A stretch of DNA of 64,000 bases. Source: Falsiroseomonas sp051433165 (GTDB lineage Bacteria; Pseudomonadota; Alphaproteobacteria; Acetobacterales; Acetobacteraceae). Positions 25,048-34,233 of the stretch are shown here, piece after piece. The stretch's first letter is position 1. Each line of letters opens with the position of its first letter. The notes below the pieces were generated by a model. It did not search any database. It was not told where the DNA came from and was given only the letters and a program-made list of their open reading frames with translations. The position numbers were made by a program, and so were the translations under genes. The stretch is taken from assembly GCF_051433165.1 (NCBI RefSeq), contig NZ_JBHMFS010000009.1, positions 1 to 64,000 of the forward strand. The letters run 5' to 3'.

Positions 25048-25928
25048 TGGTCGGGCGCACCCACAACGCCAGCTACGCCAGACTCGGGACGCAGCACATC
25101 GAGCTCGATCTCGCCAAGCTGCTCCTGCCGACCGAGAAGAAGGCCGGCTTCCCGACAACGGCCGAGGCGGTAGACGAACGCGACGAGCGTGTCCGCCTGT
25201 TGTCGTCGTCAGTGATCCCGGCCGCACGAAAGCTTGCGGCGAAGTTGACCTGCGACGACGGCGAGGAGCCGCCGGCATCGCTGGCTGACCCCTGCTACAC
25301 GCGCCTGTTCCAGCGCGTGACAGCCAGCCAGCTGCTTGGGCGCACCAACCAGGCGCTTGCCGCGGGCATGGAGGTGAAGGCGTTCACGCTGGTGTGGCCG
25401 GAGCATGCCGAGAAGGCTGACGCGCTGCTTGGCCTGAAGCCGAAGCGTCGGACCGAATGGCTGCGCCGGGTGATCCTGAAGCATCTGCCCCCGAACGCGA
25501 GCGGCTGGATCTACGTGCAGCTGCACGGGGAATACGAGGCCAAGTCGAACACCTTCATCATCCACTTTCACGGCATCGCCGCCGGCGACTACCTCGCCGC
25601 GCTGGATGGTCCGGTGCGCGAGGAGTTGAGGGATCTGCTGAAGGCCTTGCTCGACGTCCAGAGCAACACCCTCCCCACTAACCCCACAGCCCCCAAGGTG
25701 CGGGTGGTGCTGAAGGTGTCCAAGCTCGTCGACCCGCCACGCCAAGTGTCCTACGTGTTGCAGAGCTGGTGGCCGGCGCGACCCATCGTCTGGACGGACC
25801 GCGGCTGGAAGCGGGTGCGTGCCAAGGGCCGCATCCCCGAGCCTCATCACAGCACCTACCTCGTCTGGCTCGACCGGCAATCCATCAGCGGCATGCGCCT
25901 GCGCATGGGCTTGGGCAGCGGGGGCTGA
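25047..25928 (+). CDS. HUH-endonuclease-like replication protein
   Basis: A 293-residue protein. FIIHFHGIAAGDY carries an HUH (His-hydrophobic-His) motif, and QVSYVLQSWWPARP downstream could hold the tyrosine nucleophile. Upstream, SGWIYVQLHGEYE resembles motif 1 of rolling-circle Rep proteins. The C-terminal RIPEPHHSTYLVWLDR segment recurs in degenerate form in the protein at 27974. It follows an AlpA-like regulator and precedes a DUF927-like ATPase, the order expected for a replication or mobilisation module. No match to a named Rep family is claimed. Confidence 0.55.
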   Translation: MVGRTHNASYARLGTQHIELDLAKLLLPTEKKAGFPTTAEAVDERDERVRLLSSSVIPAARKLAAKLTCDDGEEPPASLADPCYTRLFQRVTASQLLGRTNQALAAGMEVKAFTLVWPEHAEKADALLGLKPKRRTEWLRRVILKHLPPNASGWIYVQLHGEYEAKSNTFIIHFHGIAAGDYLAALDGPVREELRDLLKALLDVQSNTLPTNPTAPKVRVVLKVSKLVDPPRQVSYVLQSWWPARPIVWTDRGWKRVRAKGRIPEPHHSTYLVWLDRQSISGMRLRMGLGSGG

Positions 25929-26114
25929 CGATGAGCACGACACGTAATGCGGGGTCAGGTCCCGTGAAGACGGCTCAGGACACCTTGCTGACGGCTCAAG
26001 CGTCCAAGTTGAGGGGGTGTGCTCAGCAACACTGCGTGGCGCGTGGTGCGGCCAGCGGCCGACGGCGTGCCGGGGTGTGCACTTGGTGGGAAGAGTGGGA
26101 AAACGGGGGGCACC

Positions 26115-27782
26115 ATGGTTGATCGTCCTGATGCCGTCGGCGGCAGCGGCGATGACATCATCGTCGAGTGCGCAGAGGACCAGCACGGGCGGCGTTACGT
26201 GCTGGTGACCCAGGACGGAAACGTGGCCGTCGTTCCGCGCAGGCTTTTCGTCGGCCCGTTGGTGAAGGCACTCGAGTTCCTCGCTGACTGCAGGATCGAG
26301 ATCATCGAGCCCGAGAAGCAGCGCCGCCTGCGGAGCCTCGTTGCCGAGCGCTCTGAGGCGACCCGCCTCCTGCTGGTTGCAGACCGGGCTGGTTGGGTTA
26401 CGAACGTCGCCTACGTCCGCCCCGACGGAACCTTTATCGTCGCCGGCCGCGAGCAGACGACCGACGTGATGTGCAACTTCACGCCTGATCCGGCATTCGC
26501 CATGCAGAGCGACCTGCAGGCGTGGAAGGCGCGCTTCGGGCCGCTGATCCGGAAGCAGACGCTGCTTCAGGGAACCCTTTGCTTCGCGCTGCAGGCACCC
26601 CTGATCCAACTGTTCGGAGTCGAGGCTGGTGTCCGCGACAACCCGTTGATGGTGTTCGTGGGGCGCACGACTTGCGGCAAAACGACCCTGCTCCGCATCG
26701 TCGGATCGCTTCAGGGCGTCGGCACGATGGGCACATGGCTGATCACGGTCAACGGGCTCGAGGTGTTGGTCAAACGCTGTGCCGACGGTATCCTGCTGCT
26801 GGACGAGGTGTTGGCAGCCGGCACGGGCCCGCGCGCTCGCTCTGAGCTCCTGACCTTCGCGACCATGACCCTGGCTAGCGGCCGAGGCAAGGTCCGGATG
26901 GGGCAGGAAGAAATGGCGCCCGCGCGGTTCGTGCTTCTCAGCAGCGCGAACACGATCAACTCGACCAACGCGCAGAACGCAGCAGCGAATGATCCGGCCC
27001 TCAGCGTCCGGATGTCAGTCATCGATCTGGTCGGGCGGGAGCATGGTGTTCTCGATCATGCGCCCGATGGGAGCGCGGGTGCGATCATCGACGCGCTGAA
27101 CTGCGGCGCAGAGCAGTGCGGAGGTGCTCCGATGCACGCCTTCATAACGCACCTCACGCAGGAGATGAACGACAGCCCCGAGCGTCTTCGGCAGGAGGTG
27201 GCCTCCGCAGTTCGGCGGTTCAAGGAGAGGGCCCAGAAGCAAGGCCCCTCGTCGCCGGAGGAAGGACGCATTGTTGGCCGCTTCGGCCTGGCTTTCGCTG
27301 CGGGTGTCCTGGCGCGTCGCTGGGGCATCTTCCCGGATGATTGGGAACAGCCCGGCATCGGCACCCTTCAGCTGTTCCGGATGGCGAGCGCGTCGCTTCG
27401 TGCTGGTGCCCACGCTGATCCGGTCGCGCGCCTTGAGTTGGCCTTGGCCAAGGTGCGGCGTCGCCTCGCCGAAGTCGGATCGCACGCCGCTCCGGACGGT
27501 GGAGAGCCAGCCGGGTGGCTGCGTCGGACACCGAATGGGGGGCTCGAACTGCTGTTCAGGCGAGAGCAGTTCAACGCCCTTTTCGGCTCCATCGCCGACG
27601 ACCTGCTGGCGAAGCTTCGCGCCTGTGGCGTTCTGACCGTCGAAGGCCCGGATGCGAACGGCAAGGTCCACCTCGCGGTGCATCGCACGTTGATCCGTGG
27701 TGGGCGTTCCGAGCGCGTGATCGCGCTGCGCCTCAACCAGGCAGCCTATCCGGAGAGTTTGGAGGTTTACCGCATGGGGTAG
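26115..27782 (+). CDS. DUF927-like ATPase of a mobile element
   Basis: A 555-residue protein. The central domain has Walker A VGRTTCGKTTLLRIVGS, then GILLLDEVLAAG (Walker B) and ARFVLLSSANTINSTN (sensor 1), the DUF927 layout of helicase-like ATPases found in integrated elements. An N-terminal ~180-residue region and a C-terminal region (RRTPNGGLELLFRREQFN) complete it. ATG 26115 follows a GGGGGG run; an earlier GTG frame is less likely. It presumably unwinds DNA for the nicking protein at 25047. Confidence 0.7.
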   Translation: MVDRPDAVGGSGDDIIVECAEDQHGRRYVLVTQDGNVAVVPRRLFVGPLVKALEFLADCRIEIIEPEKQRRLRSLVAERSEATRLLLVADRAGWVTNVAYVRPDGTFIVAGREQTTDVMCNFTPDPAFAMQSDLQAWKARFGPLIRKQTLLQGTLCFALQAPLIQLFGVEAGVRDNPLMVFVGRTTCGKTTLLRIVGSLQGVGTMGTWLITVNGLEVLVKRCADGILLLDEVLAAGTGPRARSELLTFATMTLASGRGKVRMGQEEMAPARFVLLSSANTINSTNAQNAAANDPALSVRMSVIDLVGREHGVLDHAPDGSAGAIIDALNCGAEQCGGAPMHAFITHLTQEMNDSPERLRQEVASAVRRFKERAQKQGPSSPEEGRIVGRFGLAFAAGVLARRWGIFPDDWEQPGIGTLQLFRMASASLRAGAHADPVARLELALAKVRRRLAEVGSHAAPDGGEPAGWLRRTPNGGLELLFRREQFNALFGSIADDLLAKLRACGVLTVEGPDANGKVHLAVHRTLIRGGRSERVIALRLNQAAYPESLEVYRMG

Positions 27783-27973
27783 GGCATAGGCCAGTGGCGC
27801 GGCCGTAGCGCCGGCGGTGATGCCGGACGCACGCCGCTCGGCGGATGTATCGCCATTTCGCAACTGGAGATGACGGCGCTTGCCGATCTCAAAGACGGGC
27901 CGGTCAACAATCTGAACGGCCATATTCATCCCGTGCTGCGATGCACTCGCGGCGCATGTGAGAGGACGCTGAC

Positions 27974-28798
27974 ATGGACATCGACATTGACGGCTACTAC
28001 CACCAACCGGCTTGGCCCGACCTACCGGTTGCATCGCTGGAGGGCCTCCAGACTCAGGAGCAGTCGATTGCGTTGGATCTGGAGGGCGCGATGGCGCTGT
28101 ACCGCTCGGGCTTGCCCGGCGCGGCGCGGCTAGCCTCAATCATCGAGCCGAGCAGGGCTCCGTCTCACTTTCCGAGGACCCTCGCGAGTGCCCGCTACGG
28201 TCGGGTGATCCAGGAACAGTTTGTGCACGCGATGGGCGGGCTGTGCCATTACCAGTTCAATGACGACGACATGTGCTTCGTTACCATCAAGCCGCCCGGC
28301 TGGGCAGTGAGGGCAGGCGAGCTCGCCACCTTCCCGCTAGCGTCGAAGCTGCGCGGTTTTCGGGCACAACTGAGCCAGGTTGGCGCGATGCCTCTGGATG
28401 GCCCCCTGATGGCCGCCGTGGCCGGAGAGTTCGACGGGACGTTGGGCGTTTTCCAGCTGCATCTGAACGCGATCACCACGGCCGCGACCGGGAAGCTGCT
28501 CGACAGCCGGTTGAGCGGGCACGATGCCTACCGGGCAAACATCTACGTCAAGAAGCCGGTCGACGTCGTTCGGTTGCACAGGGATGACCGGACCGCCGCC
28601 ATCACCCGCTTGCTGAAGCACCAGTGGCCGATGCGCTATCGGCGGTGGTCGCCGCGGAATCCGGCGCCGGTTCAGCGGGAACATCGACTCCGGCCGCGCC
28701 AGCTGGCCGAGCTTCTGCTTTGGCTCAATCCGCGGCCGGTCGGGCAACTCATCTACAGCAGCGACGCGAGACTGCGCCGCCGCGTCGCCCGTTGGTAA
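27974..28798 (+). CDS. Degenerate HUH-like protein, paralogue of 25047
   Basis: A 274-residue protein that aligns by eye with 25047-25928: GVFQLHLNAIT stands where that protein has FIIHFHGIA, so HUH has become HLN, and TRLLKHQWPMR stands where the other has SYVLQSWWPAR, so the tyrosine is lost. LAELLLWLNPRPVGQLI matches its C-terminal block. If the other is a nickase, this one should be catalytically inactive and may act as a binding subunit or regulator. A strong hairpin follows its stop. Confidence 0.6.
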   Translation: MDIDIDGYYHQPAWPDLPVASLEGLQTQEQSIALDLEGAMALYRSGLPGAARLASIIEPSRAPSHFPRTLASARYGRVIQEQFVHAMGGLCHYQFNDDDMCFVTIKPPGWAVRAGELATFPLASKLRGFRAQLSQVGAMPLDGPLMAAVAGEFDGTLGVFQLHLNAITTAATGKLLDSRLSGHDAYRANIYVKKPVDVVRLHRDDRTAAITRLLKHQWPMRYRRWSPRNPAPVQREHRLRPRQLAELLLWLNPRPVGQLIYSSDARLRRRVARW

Positions 28799-28803
28799 CC
28801 GTG

Positions 28804-28837
28804 ACGGGCCGATGTGAATCTTCGCACGTCGGCCCGT
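28804..28837 (+). terminator. Terminator-like hairpin after 27974-28798
   Basis: ACGGGCCGA and TCGGCCCGT form a 9-bp perfect stem, with a further GTG/CAC pairing inside the loop, six bases after the stop codon; a short GTTT follows. Good structure, weak T tract. Confidence 0.65.
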
Positions 28838-29103
28838 GTTTCGCTTGCCTGGCTTGCGCAACCTAGCCACCCGATGCCCGTGCATGAATGCGGCCTGCCG
28901 CAAGAGCCTGGGCAGGCCATACTGCCGTGCATGACGGTGCCCGCCACCCTGACAGCTGACACCTGCCGTATCGGCCCACATGGCCGTCCTACAGCCTGTT
29001 CGCAGCGTTCCATGCCCAATTCACCTATGTCGTCGGCGCCCGACCTGTCGCCCCCGACGCACCAGCGCATTGGCGCAGCCCGGTTATCTGAAGTGTTTGG
29101 TGG
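28838..29103. other. Intergenic, no supported gene
   Basis: No convincing gene. It separates the end of the replication-like module from the minus-strand HUH-like gene, whose tail runs in from the right. Confidence 0.4.
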
Positions 29104-29649
29104 TCAGCAGGTTGCTTGCACCGCGCCGCGAGCGCGGAATGACACGAGTTTCGGCGCCAGCTCCGGCCGTCGATCCGTGCTTGGCGCTGCCTCCCGCAGA
29201 AGAACCTCCGGCAGGTGGATGACCATGTTGTCTTGGCCATCGACCCCCGACGATTGTCGGAAATAATACGCCGTCCATCGCCTCGCATCCTTGAGCGCAC
29301 CGGCAGCCAGCTGGCCGCATTGCGGATGGCAGCTTTTCCAGAAGATCTGCGCCGCCGGGCTCATCAGAAAATCCACATACCGCTGCGGCGCATAGAACGA
29401 CGCGTGGACATGTGGGTTGGTGATCGGCTTCTGAACCAGACCAATTGCCGTTGGTCGGTCGCCCGCCGGCATGCTCGACCACCGGCGACCGTCCACCTCC
29501 CGCTGCATGAGGTTCATGAACAGCTCGAAGGCAGATTGCAGGCCGGAGAAATCCATCCCCCGCTTCAGCTTGAAGGTGACGGCGAGATCGGGGTTGCGCA
29601 CCGAGATCATGCTGTGGAGTGCTTCGAAGTGGGTATGGTGGTCATACAT
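29104..29649 (-). CDS. HUH-motif protein, copy A (motifs intact)
   Basis: A 181-residue protein of a small family with four representatives here. DLAVTFKLKRGMDF resembles Rep motif 1, TNPHVHASFYAPQRYVDFL holds an HVH (HUH) pair, and RWTAYYFRQSSG offers tyrosines at the expected place, so nicking activity is possible. The close relative at 39267 has lost both motifs. The start codon lies ten bases below a hairpin whose stem includes part of the GGAG ribosome-binding site. I do not recognise a named family; single-strand transposase or rolling-circle Rep are the options. Confidence 0.6.
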   Translation of the reverse strand: MYDHHTHFEALHSMISVRNPDLAVTFKLKRGMDFSGLQSAFELFMNLMQREVDGRRWSSMPAGDRPTAIGLVQKPITNPHVHASFYAPQRYVDFLMSPAAQIFWKSCHPQCGQLAAGALKDARRWTAYYFRQSSGVDGQDNMVIHLPEVLLREAAPSTDRRPELAPKLVSFRARGAVQATC

Positions 29650-29658
29650 GGTGATGCT

Positions 29659-29678
29659 CCGATGGTGGTGGCCATCGG
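29659..29678 (-). promoter_or_regulatory. Conserved leader hairpin, copy A
   Basis: CCGATGG and CCATCGG form a perfect 7-bp stem with loop TGGTGG, ending 10 nt from the start codon. On the minus strand the stem overlaps the GGAG ribosome-binding site. Flanking sequence for about 100 bp is also shared with the copies near 39831 and 44542. It may be a nick-site hairpin or a translational control element. Confidence 0.6.
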
Positions 29679-29933
29679 CATTAGCTTCACCCGGTGCGCG
29701 CGGCGCGCTGATGTTCGGGCGGCGGGCATTCCCTCTCTATTCGGCAGCTGAGACCAGCGGCACTGACCTCATTGCGATACGCAGTCCGTGAAGCTTCGGC
29801 TTGCGCATCTGGTCCCTGCCAGGGCACCGTCGCGGGGCCCTGCCGCACGAGGATCGACACCTGTCTGCACCCCACTCCCTGATCGTCCTCGGAATGCGTC
29901 CGCCCGTTCTCGCTTCAAGCGACATCGTCGACG

Positions 29934-30056
29934 TCACGCGGGTTCGCCACGACGCACACTTAACCTCGCCGCGCAGAGCCGGTCGAGAGCTTCGACGGTG
30001 ATGTTGGGCGTGGCGGGCCAGATGCCCGCCGCTTCCTGGTGTTCGATACCAGCCCG
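29934..30056 (-). pseudogene. Fragment of NMT1/TauA-like binding protein
   Basis: A ~25-residue match (AAGIWPATPNITVEALDRL) to the C-terminus of the complete binding protein at 35992-36894 (VGGIWPATPDITVEAFERL), in the same orientation and ending in a stop. No earlier part of the gene is present. It is a stub of a related, not identical, gene. Confidence 0.6.
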
Positions 30057-30329
30057 CAGCGGATCTGGCGGCGGGTTGCATGCGCCACTGCGGCCATGGT
30101 GATTTCCGCCGGCAATCCCGTGCCAAAGCCAGGCGAGCATCAAGGTCCGCAGCGGAGCAGCGCGGCGGCTTGGTTCAGCGACTAGCGCCGCCACCAGCAC
30201 GCTCAGCGCGATCCGCCCCGGCCCCGCGTTGACACGCGCAACATCCATGTTGAGCAGCACAGGCAACCTGAACAGCGTCCAACTGCGGAACAGTAACCAG
30301 TACGTGCGCTTCACAAGGAGGGCGCGTGC
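30057..30329. other. Intergenic, no supported gene
   Basis: No convincing gene. An AAGGAGG site at 30317-30323 serves the gene at 30330. Confidence 0.4.
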
Positions 30330-31349
30330 ATGACCCAGAATGACGATGACGACTACGACTGGCCCCTGATCTCCACCACATGCCGGGGGCGTTTTGAGGC
30401 CGGGCAGGATCATCTCCGCCATGGCCCGCGCGGGCTGCCGGCGAAGCCGTTGGCCGCAGGTCGACCGATCACTGCCAAGGAGGAAGCGGTGCTCGCTGCG
30501 GCTTTGCGGCAGGTCCATATCCCGACCCGCGAAGCGCCGGGCGGTGATCCGCTGATGGACGAGGCTGCCGTCTTGCGTTGGTGGCTGGCCGGCGCGGGCA
30601 TCGATCCGAACCAGGCAGGCGTCGGGCAGGCCTTCCTCGGCCTCCTGGCCACCTGCGCCGCCGCCAACCTCCCCATCGGTGACCAACGCATCCCGTTCCT
30701 GACCTACACGGAGCGGTTGGCCGTCGCCCTCGCGCTGTTCCGTGTGATCCGGCGGTCGAAGCATCGGCACGCGTTGATCGACGTTATCCGCGGCGCATCG
30801 CGCAAGCCGCCGGTTCGCAGCTCGCAGGTGGCGCTGTCGATTTGCCTGGGCTCTGTGCTGGGCAAGGCGCCGCGGGGGTGGACCGGCGTCGGCGACGAGC
30901 TCTTCGCTGAGGTCAACCTCCTCGCGGCGAACTTCATGGCGGATTGGTCCATGGAGGAAGCGCTGGGTGCCGGCGGGCTGGGCGAGTCGCCCGTCAAGCT
31001 CGCCGCCTGCCAATGGGTCTGGCAGTGGCAGCAGTCGCGGCTGAAGCGGGCGCGAGCGGCGTTGCGTGATCCCCGTAACGCAGAGTTCCTCATCGACCTG
31101 TTCGCCTGGTTGCCAGACTCGGACAGCGAAGTCCTGATCAGCAGGAGAGACAGCTTTATCGCGCTCGACCGCACCGACATGGGCGTCCAGCTGGTCGACA
31201 CCGGCCCCTTCTCGAAGCTTTGGGGGCCGAGCCTGGAAGTTCCGATGACGAGCGAGGGGCCGATGCTGCTGCTACCGAAGGTCGGGACGCGAGCCCGCCC
31301 CAAGGGGCCCGGCTCCAGGCTGCTGATCGACGGCTACCGCCCCGGCTGA
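30330..31349 (+). CDS. Hypothetical protein of the mobile-element module
   Basis: A 339-residue soluble protein with an acidic N-terminus (QNDDDDYDW) and a mainly helical body (FLTYTERLAVALALFRVI, KLAACQWVWQWQQSRLKRAR). No recognised domain, signal peptide or membrane segment. ATG 30330 follows a strong AAGGAGG. Orientation and composition match the 24673-28798 block, so it may be an accessory protein of that element. Confidence 0.6.
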   Translation: MTQNDDDDYDWPLISTTCRGRFEAGQDHLRHGPRGLPAKPLAAGRPITAKEEAVLAAALRQVHIPTREAPGGDPLMDEAAVLRWWLAGAGIDPNQAGVGQAFLGLLATCAAANLPIGDQRIPFLTYTERLAVALALFRVIRRSKHRHALIDVIRGASRKPPVRSSQVALSICLGSVLGKAPRGWTGVGDELFAEVNLLAANFMADWSMEEALGAGGLGESPVKLAACQWVWQWQQSRLKRARAALRDPRNAEFLIDLFAWLPDSDSEVLISRRDSFIALDRTDMGVQLVDTGPFSKLWGPSLEVPMTSEGPMLLLPKVGTRARPKGPGSRLLIDGYRPG

Positions 31350-31590
31350 TCCTGAGTGGCGTGCGGGCGCGGTGACCTGCTGCCGGTCATCGCGCCCGGC
31401 CAGCGCCTATGGTGGCGCTGCCGAGGCCGCTGGCGGGCGCTGAGCGGTCGCTGCGACATGATCCGAGGTCACCCGGCCCGCAAGCCTGTTCCGCCGCCTA
31501 CGCCCTCGGCAGGGCCGCCGAGCGGCTTGCGGGCCGAGGGCAGAAGACCGCCGTCGCGTGCCTGCGGGGCTTGTCTCTGGCGCCGGGCGC

Positions 31591-32856
31591 ATGGAGACTT
31601 CCGCAATGGGAGGAGCAGGCAGCATCGGCGCGGGCGGGACGCGAAGCATCGAGTCACGCCACTCCTGGATCATCGCCGCCGCCGCGCTGACCATGCTCTC
31701 GTTCGCCGCGGGCGCGCCGCTGACTGTAGTCGTTGGCCTCGTGCCGATCTCCGAGACGCTGGGCGGCGGGCGTTCGCTTCCCTCACTGGCCACCTCACTG
31801 GCCTATCTCGGCACCGGCATCGGTGGCGTCATCTGCGGGCTGCTGGCCGGACGGTTCGGGCAGCGTGCCGTCGCCATGCTTGGCGGGCTTTCGATCCTGG
31901 CGGGGCTGGTCATCGCTTCGCTCGCCGAGCCATGGTCCCTGCTGGTGGGTATCGGCCTCGGCGTCGGGCTGTTCGGCAATGGCGCGCTGTTCCCGCCGAT
32001 GCTGGCCTACGTGTCGCTTTGGTTCGACCGGCGGCGCGGGACGGCGCTGGCCCTTGTTTCCTCGGGGCAATACGTCGCGGGCTTCGTCTGGCCTTCCGTG
32101 TTCGAGCGGAGCATCGCGGCCTTCGGCTGGCAATGGACCATGCTGGTCTATGGCGTCACGGCCTCGGCCGTCATCGTCACGCTGGCGGCGGTGGTGCTGC
32201 GGCCACCTCCGGTGCCGCTGAGCGGGCCAGGCGCGATCCGGTTGCGACCCGGGGCGCCGGTGCTGGGTATGCCGCCGAACCGGGCGCTGGCGCTGCTGGC
32301 GCTCGGCAGCTTCCTCTGCTGCGTGCCCATGGCCATGCCGGCGGCGCATCTCGTCGCGTTCTGCGGCGACCTCGGCATCCGCACCTCGGTGGGCGCTGCG
32401 ATGCTGTCCGTGCTGCTGCTTTCGGCCTTTGTGGCGCGGCAATTCTGGGGCTGGCTCTCGGACCGCGTTGGCGGGTTGTGGACCGTGTTCATCGGCGGGC
32501 TCGCGCAGACGGTGGGGATGCTGGGCTTCCTGGCGACGCAGGACGAGGCGGGGCTGTTTTTCGCGGCAGCCGCCTATGGTCTCGGCTTCGGCGGCATCGT
32601 GCCGGCCTATGTGCTTGCGGTGCGGGAACTGTTTCCCGCGGTAGAGGCCAGCTGGCGCGTGCCGGCGCTGCTGATGTGCAGCCTTGCCGGCATGGCGTTC
32701 GGCGCCTGGCTGGCGGGAGCGATCTATGACGGCGTGGGCTTCTACGCTGCGGCCTGGTGGGTTGGGATTGCCTTCGGCCTGGCGCAGGTGGCGCTGATCG
32801 GCGCGCTGCTGATGCGGCAACGTGCAGGGATGCTGGTGCGACGGGCAGCGGCCTGA
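31591..32856 (+). CDS. MFS transporter
   Basis: A 421-residue integral membrane protein with about 12 hydrophobic segments in two halves. The first half has LAYLGTGIGGVICGLLAGRF then GQRA, a major-facilitator loop-2 signature; the second has FWGWLSDRVGG, the matching loop between TM8 and TM9. It resembles oxalate/formate-antiporter-like MFS proteins in overall look, but the substrate is not readable. The frame extends back to 31558; starts at 31591 or 31606 fit better with a short N-terminus. No regulator is adjacent. Confidence 0.8.
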   Translation: METSAMGGAGSIGAGGTRSIESRHSWIIAAAALTMLSFAAGAPLTVVVGLVPISETLGGGRSLPSLATSLAYLGTGIGGVICGLLAGRFGQRAVAMLGGLSILAGLVIASLAEPWSLLVGIGLGVGLFGNGALFPPMLAYVSLWFDRRRGTALALVSSGQYVAGFVWPSVFERSIAAFGWQWTMLVYGVTASAVIVTLAAVVLRPPPVPLSGPGAIRLRPGAPVLGMPPNRALALLALGSFLCCVPMAMPAAHLVAFCGDLGIRTSVGAAMLSVLLLSAFVARQFWGWLSDRVGGLWTVFIGGLAQTVGMLGFLATQDEAGLFFAAAAYGLGFGGIVPAYVLAVRELFPAVEASWRVPALLMCSLAGMAFGAWLAGAIYDGVGFYAAAWWVGIAFGLAQVALIGALLMRQRAGMLVRRAAA

Positions 32857-32880
32857 AACAAGGTGCCCCTGCTGCAATAG

Positions 32881-32902
32881 CCGACCCCGCTGGATCGGTC
32901 GG
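32881..32902 (+). terminator. Hairpin after the MFS gene
   Basis: CCGACC and GGTCGG form a 6-bp stem about 25 bp after the stop. There is no clear T tract, so this is a modest terminator candidate. Confidence 0.35.
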
Positions 32903-32992
32903 CACGGATACCGGCCTCGGCGGTTGGCTTCACCCACTTCGCGTTTTCGCTGCGGCGAATATTGTCCGCGGCGGAAGTGCGGGTCCGCGATG

Positions 32993-33184
32993 TCATTCAG
33001 CTTCGCGGTGGCATCCGAAAGCCATGCCGCTCGCCCTAAGCACCGTTTCCGGTTCCGCGCCGAAATGGTCGTCGTTGGCCTGGGCTAATTCCGTGAGGAG
33101 GGCGTCGAATTCCGCCTTCTTCGCGAGGAAGGCGGCCAAGCTGTTCTCCCGGTTGCGGGCGGCGCGGGCGGCGCGGGCGGTCAT
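32993..33184 (-). CDS. Small conserved protein, probably shortened
   Basis: A 63-residue protein; ATG 33184 has GGAG six bases upstream. NRENSLAAFLAKKAEFDALL then DDHFGAEPETV resembles small proteins common on alphaproteobacterial mobile DNA, which normally go on with a W-x-x-V-G segment. Here the tail differs, so the C-terminus looks replaced or truncated. Function unknown. Confidence 0.5.
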   Translation of the reverse strand: MTARAARAARNRENSLAAFLAKKAEFDALLTELAQANDDHFGAEPETVLRASGMAFGCHREAE

Positions 33185-33420
33185 CGTGGTCTCCGTCGTG
33201 GTGCAGGGCGGGGTGCCCTGCGTGTGACGGACCATTCGCGCTGCGCCGCGCACGAGCCAGGCAAGATGCCGCGCTATGCGATTGCTATAATTCGGCGGTG
33301 TGGATCACATCATGACCGACGACGCCGCTTGACACTCTGGGAGGCGGCAATCGTCAAATTGCTGTTGCGCGCCGCAGACTCGCCTCTTAGCGTACCTCAA
33401 AACAATGGGGAGAGATCGAG

Positions 33421-33624
33421 ATGTCCGTAGAGCGAGCGATCCTTCTCGTGGTCGGCGTGGTTGTGATCGGGAGCCTGTTGCTTGGGATCTACCATAGCCA
33501 AAATTGGTTCTGGGTCACCGGCCTGATGGGCCTCCATCTTGTCCAAGCATCATTTACCGGGATGTGCCCTGTGGTCCGTCTGTTGAAGAAGCTTGGATTG
33601 CCACAACGCGCCGGCTTTGCGTGA
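33421..33624 (+). CDS. YgaP-like/DUF2892 inner-membrane protein
   Basis: A 67-residue protein with two membrane segments (AILLVVGVVVIGSLLLGIYH, then WVTGLMGLHLVQASFTGMCP) and the MCPVVRLLKKLG ending typical of DUF2892/YgaP-type proteins, which often accompany rhodanese sulfurtransferases. No rhodanese is adjacent here. GGGAGAG lies before the ATG. Confidence 0.75.
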   Translation: MSVERAILLVVGVVVIGSLLLGIYHSQNWFWVTGLMGLHLVQASFTGMCPVVRLLKKLGLPQRAGFA

Positions 33625-33771
33625 TAAAGTACGGCGGACCTGATCACGTCGCCGCCTGCAAGCCGCGCGCGGGGGCGCCTCGCCGCTGGTTCGCCTCCCG
33701 GCATTGACGCCGAGCACCAGGCATTCGTCACGACGGTTTCCCCAATGCCTGCCCTTCGGTAGAAGCCGGCG

Positions 33772-34233
33772 ATGGACAACAGCACCGCCACCAAGCCGTT
33801 CAGCAAGCTGAAGGGCGATCCCTACCAGGCGTATGACGACCTGCCGGTCGAGGTGCGGCGCGCGCTTCAAGAAGCCCTGGTGGACTGGTGCTCGCTGCGG
33901 GCGCGTGAATGGAATCTTCGCCTGCTGCGCGAGCATCGGTTGCGGCCTGTCCAGGCGGCTTCGTTCCTGGTTCAGACAATCCGCCGGCACGACCACGCCG
34001 AAGTCGCCGCCTTCGCCAAGACCTGGCCGAAAGGACCCGAGGCCTACCCGCACCTCGCCGCCGAGGCGACGCTCCAGCGTTATGTGGGGATGGAGGGAAT
34101 GCCCGCCGCCGAACCCATCCTTCTCACCCAGCTGGCAAAGCGATCCCGGGTCGCGGCCGAGCCGTCAAAGGCCGGCGCAAAGGTGTCCAAGGCGCCGGCC
34201 AAATGCAAAACGGGCCGCCGCGCCCGGCGCTGA
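33772..34233 (+). CDS. DUF6525-like protein
   Basis: A 153-residue protein. YDDLPVEVRRALQEALVDW, CSLRAREWNLRLLREHRLRP and FAKTWPKGPEAYPHLAAEAT match, by memory, the DUF6525 family. It is basic and helical, with a Lys/Ala-rich C-terminal tail (KAGAKVSKAPAKCKTGRRAR) that could bind nucleic acid. Function unknown; such proteins recur on mobile DNA. Confidence 0.6.
   Translation: MDNSTATKPFSKLKGDPYQAYDDLPVEVRRALQEALVDWCSLRAREWNLRLLREHRLRPVQAASFLVQTIRRHDHAEVAAFAKTWPKGPEAYPHLAAEATLQRYVGMEGMPAAEPILLTQLAKRSRVAAEPSKAGAKVSKAPAKCKTGRRARR

Noticed and set aside
29934..31013. 359-residue minus-strand frame as a gene
   Set aside because: Most of it is antisense to the gene at 30330; only its last ~40 residues match a binding-protein C-terminus and are listed as a fragment.
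31795..32937. 380-residue minus-strand frame
   Set aside because: It is antisense to the MFS transporter and has shadow-type composition.
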